A DNA stretch of 64,000 nucleotides from Astropecten irregularis. Lineage: Eukaryota; Echinodermata; Asteroidea; Paxillosida; Astropectinidae. Of this stretch, positions 57,640 through 64,000 are shown piece by piece (the first letter of the stretch is position 1; each line of letters opens with the position of its first letter). The position numbers and the translations under genes are program-made. The notes under the pieces are model-generated. The model was not told the origin of the DNA and did not search any database. It saw nothing but the letters and a program-made list of their open reading frames with translations. Location: positions 9,116,541-9,180,540 of the forward strand of contig OZ020256.1 of NCBI GenBank assembly GCA_963971285.1, given 5' to 3'.

Positions 57640-58636
57640 AAGAAATCTGGTAAGGTTGATCATGGACTTATCACTTTATCAAATTGTGTTTCTGATGTTA
57701 AATGTTGGATGTCCCATAACATGCTTCTTTTTAAGGATGACAAAACTGAATTTTTTGTTGCTGCCAGCCCAAAATTATCATACCTTTATTGTCGGGTATA
57801 TTTCAATCAATATTGGTAGCACTATAAAATTAAAGCTTCGGTATCTGTTAGAAATCGATAGGGTTGAGTTTGACAGTGCCATGACTATGTCACATCAAAT
57901 TTCTGCCATATAAGTAGGCTATGCAGGGCAGTCAATTTTCACCTCTGGAATCTTTCTCGCGTCAGACCATACATTGATACAAATACCTGCCACCATGCCA
58001 TCCGCACTTTGGTCACATCACGTTTTGATTATGCTAACTCACTCTTACATAGTTCATCGAGCGCAGATATCAAACGCCTTCAAAGGCTTCAAAACAGAGC
58101 AGCAAAACTCATCTTCATGGCAAGGAAATCTGACCAAGGATCACCTCTTATCAGTCAACTTCACTGGCTTCCAGTTCCTAAACGAATTGAATTCAAAATT
58201 CTCATGATTGTTTTTAAATGTTTTCCAACAACGCACCATCATATATGACTGAACTAATTAGCCCTTATAGCCGCCGTCACACTGGCCGATAATAAGTTCC
58301 ACTAATAAACTTCTCAACATTCCAGTCACGCATCTCCATTCATCAGACAAAGGCTTTTATGCTGCTGCACCCAGACTCTGGAATAATCTCCAATTTCACA
58401 CCCGTCACCTTATCTCTAACTCAAATCAAGAGATCTTTAAAATCACATTTATTTTAGCATTCCTGTCTTATTACTTGTTTTGTATTTTGAACTTGATAAG
58501 ACGTAGTTTAAGTTATGATAGTTTACTTTAAGTCTCTTCCTGTAAAGCACTCTGTTACCCATTGTGTCTGAGCGCTAGGCCTATACGTGCATACATGCCT
58601 TGATTATTATTGACCAAACCAAACCAAACCAAACCA
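57640..58636 (+). mobile_element. LINE 3' end inserted against the acceptor of SLC6 exon 7
   Basis: Fragments of a LINE C-terminal region in shifting frames: CWMSHNMLLFKDDKTEFFVA (57700), RLCRAVNFHLWNLSRVRPYI and SADIKRLQRLQNRAAKLIFM then LHWLPVPKRIEFKIL (58050-58210). A 3' untranslated region and a (CCAAA)n tail at 58613-58634 follow. At least two frameshifts; the 5' part is missing. The tail ends only a few bases before the splice acceptor at 58640-58641. Confidence 0.82.
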
Positions 58637-58641
58637 TACAG

Positions 58642-58766
58642 GGATGCCTTGATTGTGTCTCTCGTCAACTGTGGCACCAGCATACTTGCAGGATTTGTGG
58701 TGTTCTCTACCCTTGGTTTCATGGCAGTTACCAGCAATAGAGACGTTGAGGATGTTGTTGCAAGTG
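58642..58766 (+). CDS. SLC6 transporter exon 7: TM7
   Basis: The acceptor accaaaccatacag is unusually poor in pyrimidines because a LINE tail lies next to it. Donor agtg/gtatgt; enters phase 2, leaves phase 1. It encodes DALIVSLVNCGTSILAGFVV and FSTLGFMAVTSNRDVEDVVA. NCGTSILAGFVVFS..GFMA is the TM7 signature and contains the conserved Cl-/Na+ site residues N and S. Confidence 0.94.
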
Positions 58767-59157
58767 GTATGTATATTTTCTTGTCTGCCTGTATTTCAAA
58801 TAGTATACATGTACACTATGCCTTGTACAGTAAAATGGTGGATGGAAATAAATGGCATTTTATGAAAGTGAGGTTGACAAAAACACTTTGATCATTTTTT
58901 TTACGTTTTAGTGAGTATTATATTAGGATCACATTTACCAGTTTGACATTCTGAATTCAACAGCAATTGAGGTGTAAGGTTTTGAATTAGTCAAACATAA
59001 CTACAACACAGTAAAATCAAAGCATTAAAAACAAGAGGTCATTATTCTTAGTGGCGGGATAAAAACATTATTTTTCTTAAAGATAAATGCTATTTCCTAG
59101 CAAATAATGGCACGAGATGATATGATGTGCATCATTATATATCCCATTTGTCTTCAG
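58767..59157. other. SLC6 intron, 391 bp
   Basis: AT-rich, no element seen; ends with acceptor cccatttgtcttcag. Confidence 0.6.
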
Positions 59158-59273
59158 GAGTGGGGTTGGCATTCATTGTGTACCCAGAGGCTTTAACTAA
59201 ACTGCAGCCAGTACCGCAGGTTTGGTCATTCCTGTTCTTCTTCATGCTACTCACCCTAGGTCTGGACAGTATG
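59158..59273 (+). CDS. SLC6 transporter exon 8: EL4 and TM8
   Basis: Acceptor cccatttgtcttcag; donor agtatg/gtgcgt; enters phase 1, leaves phase 0. It encodes [20 protein letters not shown] and [27 protein letters not shown] and LLTLGLDS are the EL4 and TM8 signatures; LGLDS holds the Na2-site aspartate/serine pair. The expected next exon (starting F-x-x-V/L-E-T/G) was not found before 64000, so the following intron is over 4.7 kb or the exon is diverged. Confidence 0.95.
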
Positions 59274-61365
59274 GTGCGTATTATATTATACATTCTATTT
59301 ACTGCCTCCTATACATACTTGATAGTTACAACTGTACCAAAAACACAATTGTGTAGTATTAGAGCAAACTTGGTCGGAATCCAAAGCCGATTGAGACCTC
59401 GTTTACACTGATTCCATCTAATCTGCATAAACTGATTATACCTTCTCCCTGCGATAAATCCCCGTTTATCCACGATTAGCCTCTGTTTCCTAAAGCCTGC
59501 CGCACACGAAGGCCAAGTGTTTACGCCAAAGTTCATTCGTGTGAACCTTGACGTACGCACTTGTCGCTCGTGTGCGGTGAAAAAAGCCCAAGATTTCAGC
59601 GCCAGTGGCGCCGTGGCAAATATCTAACGTGTTTGTTAATTTTGGTCATTCGTGACAAAAGTTGTACCGTGTGCATAGTCTGGTTCCCTGCCCGCGTGCC
59701 CCCCCATTTGAGATTTGGGTTGGTGAAAAAAAATACAATATACATTATTGTAGTGCCCCCCCCCAACAATTGCTTGTGCCCCCCTTGTGCCCCCCCAGAC
59801 TCAAAAGTCTGGTGACGCCACTGCCTGACTTAAGTGGGGCACTAGGGTGTCATGGCCGCTGTTTTACGTGCCGCGTACCGCATAAATTTTAACGAAATAA
59901 TTCTTCATAGGGAGAGAATAGATCATGAAAGGTGCGATCCCTTAGCATAATGTACGGACGGGGAACTTTACTCAAGAGATAGATGTGATAGGAATGGTAT
60001 TTTGTTCGTAATTGAGCTAATAAATGAACAAATCGAGTCGCCAAGGCGGTGCTATTTCTGCGGAGATCAAGGTATAGTGATATAGCTCCGCAGCGCAGTA
60101 CATACATTTACTTGATGATGTACTAGGCCTAACACGTATTAATTATGCTTGCGGAACTTTTTTTCGTCATGAAAGTAGGCCTATCCAAAATCATCATTAT
60201 AAAATATAGTCGGTACGTCTTTCAAGAACACAAGACTTAGAGAGTTTGTGAGGTGGCCAGCGGTCGCAGACACGTAAATATCCAAAGGGGATATTATCAA
60301 AATAATTGCAAGATTTCCAGACGTAACTTCACTGGTTTGATTGACAGCGCACAGTAGGCCTACATACAACCGTATTTCGCACCTTCAAAACATATGTTGT
60401 AAATAGTAAGAATTGACCATAACAAAATGTACAATTTGTTGTGGATGACAAAAGTATTTTCACACAAATAAATGCCGACCATGATGATGAAACCCTTGTC
60501 AGGGATCATGTAGTCCACACGTATTTCCAGTAAGTTTATAACTCCGTTCACAAAAATCACAAGTTCACTAACAACACAAGCCAAAACATTACGCACTGCA
60601 TGTACTGTATACTGCATTATGTTTACATTGTACAGTGTTTACGTGTACATTATACAGTGCGCACACAGAGTCGTCCCGTCCATTCAAATAGTAGCTAGGT
60701 CAAGTTCATGAAACAATTTGCATAATTTGATACAAATTTAAAACAATTTGATACACAAGAAAGTACTCACGGCGTGCATGTACTGTATATAATGAGAGGT
60801 TGAAATAATTGTCAACAAACAGACTCCTGTCGGGATGTTTTCACTTACACAAATTGGTGATTATTATAGAAGGTTAGCATAATGATAATGAATATTGTCA
60901 ACAATATTTACTAGCTGACAGCATAAATAAATAATCTGAATTATGTGTGCAACAAGTGCACATAAAATTATTTATCAGAGAGAAGTACAAATTTGTTCCA
61001 GTGTAAAGCTTATTTAGATGAAACGTGCAAAAAAAATCAGTAAAAACAAGCAGCTAGGAAAACGGTAATGGTAATTAATAATTGATTGCGCCGACCGTGT
61101 AGTCTTGGCAACGATTGTTGACGTTAGACTTTCACACATGCGCAACAGAAATATTTTCACCAACAAACCTAAGTGGGGTATTAAGATAAGTGGGGTACTA
61201 AGTTGTTTCGTGAATACGTCCTTAAGCGCCCGACTTAAGTTAGCGGGGTGCTTGGATTTTAAGTGCATAACTTAAGTACCCCACTAAGTAAGTTTCGTGA
61301 ATACCGGCCCTGGTGTCGATGTCGACCCGGGGAAGCTAAACGAATGCACCCTATAGAAAAACCAG
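59274..61365. other. SLC6 downstream intron or intergenic, no gene seen
   Basis: Contains a possible hAT-like copy (59604-59822) and, near 61160-61310, an element end ttcgtgaataccggccc with repeated taagtggggta words. A right-end fragment at 61312-61354 belongs to the family of 29485-29612. Confidence 0.45.
59604..59822. mobile_element. Possible hAT-like miniature element
   Basis: It starts CAGTGGCGCCGTGG and ends GGTGACGCCACTG, with C-rich low-complexity sequence inside, recalling the element at 2024-2346. No 8-base duplication was found, so the edges may belong to two different copies. Confidence 0.35.
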
Positions 61366-62154
61366 GGGCCGATTTCACGAAACTCGTCTTATTTTAGGAT
61401 CGATCTTTCGACTTAGGACGAGTCCTAGCTGTAAGATCGATCTTAGTTATGACGCGTCCTAGGATCGATTTCACCAAACGCATCTTAGCCAAGATCAGTC
61501 CGTCATGCTGATAAATAAATTGAAATTTATTGGACGAGGATGGCCTTTCCAAATACAAAGGCTGCACCATGTTTACTTGATTCAATTGGAGCGAGTGCAT
61601 GCAACAGCCGTAGTTTTATGCTTGCGGTATGCGCGCGCAGCATGAATGAAGTACGTTAACTCAAGATGGCTGATTTGTTGTTGTTGCGGCGAAAAGGTTT
61701 TCGTCTACTGAAATACCGTACTCACATATGGATGACGAGGTCAAATTCATATGCCAATCTTGAAATAATCCCTGTTAAACAATAGACCTATATCCTCTAC
61801 GTTTTCTTCGTCATTTTAAACTATCGAGTGGATATTTCTCCGGTCACGGAATATTAACTCGCCTATAGGCTAGGCCTACCTCCGGCTCCCCGCCCGCCGA
61901 GTCGCTATCACTCAGCAATAGAAGCGTAAGCGCCATTGTTGCTATTCAGTATTTAATATGTAGGCCTGCGTGTTCGTGCAGATAAGACGACCCTTAGACC
62001 CGTCCTAAGTTAAGACGAGTTCAGCCACGTTGCTATGGAAGTTGAGATGCATTGAACGCGTCTTAACTTTGGTGAAATCGATCCTAGGACGCGTCCTGAC
62101 ATAGGAGGAGTTACTCTTCCTAAGACGCGTCTTAGCGTTTCGTGAAATCGGCCC
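61366..62154. mobile_element. Element M: 789-bp inverted-repeat element, CAG duplication
   Basis: The ends are GGGCCGATTTCACGAAACTC (61366) and tttcgtgaaatcggccc (ending 62154), with 3-base duplication CAG (61363-61365, 62155-62157). Subterminal regions repeat variants of gacgcgtcctaggatcgat in both orientations. No coding capacity. It landed at the edge of an element O relative. Confidence 0.8.
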
Positions 62155-62157
62155 CAG

Positions 62158-62250
62158 GGATGCATTCCGCTTGCGCGAACATACGCGAACATGTTCGCGC
62201 CGTTTGCGTTACGCTTGGATTCTGTAGTGGAACGCACACGCAATAAACCC
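62158..62250. mobile_element. Fragment of an element O relative
   Basis: gcgaacatacgcgaacatgt, cgtttgcgttacgcttggat and agtggaacgcacacgcaa match the left part of element O (5303-5395) closely. The copy stops after about 95 bases. Confidence 0.75.
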
Positions 62251-62254
62251 ATAG

Positions 62255-63065
62255 ATATCAAAAGAATAAATAACTAGATCGGACGCGCGTTCACACGCGC
62301 CATTCACTGTGCACAAACTTTTTGTGTTCTCCATGGACGCGCTGAAAAGTCACGTGAATGAGGCGACGCGCAAAGGATAACTGCTGAATGTGAGAAGGAA
62401 ACATAGGCCGATCACCAAAATCAGCGTGTAAAATGCCCTCTGTTTTATAAAAACCAAAAAGAAAACACTGTTTTATATGAACCAAAGAAAACACTCAAGG
62501 CTGTTGTAAACTCATTTTGTTGTAAAAAGAACACAGTTTAATCTTCAAAGAATATTCCTGACCTTCCCACGAACTTTCGAAGCATACGATGATATTATTG
62601 CGTTCTATCATAATATATACTTTCTTGGGAGATAGCAATGTTCTTCAAAAATGCCCTGTGCATAATTACTCTCTTTTCCACGACAAACTAATCGTCCTAG
62701 TGCGAGCTACTGCAAGAATTACGGAAACATTTTATTCTGCCCAACAAGCCGAAAATTACCGCGACAAAACTACAGTGAGACGGTTGAGTAATACGATGGG
62801 CATGCACAACAAATTATTATATAAAATTTTGAGGAGGGCGGAATTTATTTACGAATGGGCTCTCTCAGCATTATCTTCTGCATGAAAATACATTGACTGA
62901 TGCTTCAGGAAATAGTAACCGTAGAAATTACGCAAAATCTAGAAGTTTACCCGAGGGGGATTTGGCCTCAACTATGCACCCACTCCATGAACCCTGGGGT
63001 TGATAATACAATTCTTGGAAGATTTAGAGGGTTACTCGACCTATAAACATTGCTTACTGCTGTTC
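62255..63065. other. No gene seen
   Basis: AT-rich sequence with only short, composition-driven frames. Confidence 0.5.
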
Positions 63066-63356
63066 TCATTGACCTTTGAATAGAACCAGCTTACAATACA
63101 GTCTTCTTATCTTTTGACCTTGAAGTTCCTCGGTAGTTTTCTTGCAGACGTCAAATGACCCAATTTGCGGATATTGTCCGGCAACTTGGCGTATCAGGGT
63201 GATGCCATGACCATCTTCGCCCGTGGATGCGTCGAAAGCATGGTCAGTAGACAGGAACACACCACTTCCGATCAATTCCCCCATTGTGCAGCCTTCCATT
63301 GTAGCAAGTAGCCCGGACATCGGGGATGGATAGTTGTTACTACCGAAACACGCTCT
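63066..63356 (-). CDS. Possible last exon of an unidentified gene
   Basis: An acceptor-like ggcaatataattgcag (minus strand) precedes an open frame of 96 codons. It reads RACFGSNNYPSPMSGLLATM, EGCTMGELIGSGVFLSTDHA, FDASTGEDGHGITLIRQVAG, QYPQIGSFDVCKKTTEELQG and QKIRRLYCKLVLFKGQ to a stop at 63066. The composition looks like a globular soluble domain, with no membrane segment or repeat. I do not recognise the family. It points away from the SLC6 gene and is not transposon-like. Confidence 0.4.
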   Translation of the reverse strand, partial: RACFGSNNYPSPMSGLLATMEGCTMGELIGSGVFLSTDHAFDASTGEDGHGITLIRQVAGQYPQIGSFDVCKKTTEELQGQKIRRLYCKLVLFKGQ

Positions 63357-63501
63357 CTGCAATTATATTGCCTCCATATTTGATGAACTATAGGTACAGG
63401 TCAGACGGGGAAGGTGCAAGGACATCGTTGTTTGGTGCCGCCCAAGTGCCTCCATGCATTTCGCACACTTGACATAATTAAACAGCTTCTTGACAACATA
63501 C

Positions 63502-63689
63502 CCAGTAATATGATGTAGGCAACCACATTACAGCTGAATTGGCTGAGAACTTTAGGCACAGATGGGATGGTGGTACATGTAGGATGAGTGGAATGTGGAG
63601 GAGTGAGGAGCTCGGTGTCATCTTGTACGGTCGCATTGGTGTTTGAAGACGCACAGAAATGACATTTCAGGAGCTGTCGATATGCACGT
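63502..63689 (-). CDS. Weak candidate exon upstream of the unidentified frame
   Basis: Acceptor-like ttttttaacttgcag and donor-like g/gtatgt bound an open frame with words YRQLLKCHFCASSNTNATVQ and VVAYIILL. Its exit phase does not fit the frame at 63066-63356, so if both are real they are not directly spliced. Confidence 0.2.
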
Positions 63690-64000
63690 CTGCAAGTTAA
63701 AAAAGTTATAAAGTTATACAAAGTTCAGCAGACCCATGGCACATTTCACGGCACACTTCCAAATACAGTTAATCTTCCTTGACATGGTAAAGAAAAATAA
63801 GAAATATACTAATAGGTTATAGACCTAATCATAGGTGTGTTTTCAGGAGTGGATTCTGCTACTTTCCTCAAGGTAGCCCTTCAAGCAATGCAGCATTCTC
63901 CACACGCAGCTGTTGCATTAATCCCCATTGGTGTCGCATCCTAACCACATCGCGTGCTTGAAACTATCTTCTACGAAAATACGGTCCGAAAAGGTAAATT
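63690..64000. other. Window edge, no assigned feature
   Basis: A minus-strand stretch near 63960-63850 reads MRHQWGLMQQLRVENAALLE, which could be a coiled-coil exon of the same unidentified gene; the support is weak. Confidence 0.25.

Noticed and set aside
59320-59420. Next SLC6 exon after TM8
   Set aside because: No frame begins with the expected F-x-x-[VL]-E-[TG] motif after an acceptor anywhere from 59274 to 64000.

Overview
This is a eukaryotic, metazoan genome window. It has spliced exons with GT/AG junctions, LINEs, BEL/Pao and Ty3/Gypsy retroelements, a tRNA-derived SINE and very many short inverted-repeat DNA elements. The repeat mix (Mag-like Gypsy, BEL, RTE- and CR1/Jockey-like LINEs, interstitial CCCTAA tracts) fits a marine invertebrate deuterostome such as an echinoderm, hemichordate or lancelet. 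That placement is inference; no single feature proves it.

The only host gene I can name is a Na+/Cl--dependent neurotransmitter/amino-acid transporter (SLC6 family, closest by eye to the glycine/proline transporter branch). It lies on the + strand as eight exons between 30947 and 59273 that encode TM1 to TM8. Exon phases agree at all seven junctions. The first coding exon(s) and everything after TM8 lie outside the window or were not found. The gene's 19-kb intron (31134-50166) is almost wholly transposon-derived. A second possible gene, unidentified, is on the - strand at the right edge (63066-63356, perhaps also 63502-63689).

Region by region. 1-4130: LINE fragments on the - strand, a Gypsy integrase relic carrying a hAT-type insertion, and a 200-base N gap that looks artificial. 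4767-5247: two foldback elements in tandem. 5300-18700: a stratified nest up to five levels deep (old BEL relic, then element A, D, E and F), most layers with readable target-site duplications; a younger BEL element (8929-15145) sits inside A. 18700-23600: a Gypsy integrase relic holding a LINE and a DNA element, then a 122-bp tandem repeat. 23600-30900: no gene seen; repeats, small inverted-repeat elements and a hAT element that ends 86 bp before the first SLC6 exon. 31100-50160: large intron with a telomere-like repeat family, Helentron-like arrays, a Mag-like Gypsy element with two DNA transposons inserted, a LINE, and a 3.3-kb Helentron-like concatemer. 50167-59273: the other SLC6 exons. 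59274-64000: mostly non-coding, with a 789-bp inverted-repeat element.

The most notable structures are the five-level nest, the head-to-tail Helentron-like arrays (whose repeat units carry perfect CRE, ETS and DR3-type motifs inside the transporter intron), the 42-bp palindromic mini-element with its own target-site duplication, and a 2.4-kb DNA element carrying a decayed captured-gene-like sequence.
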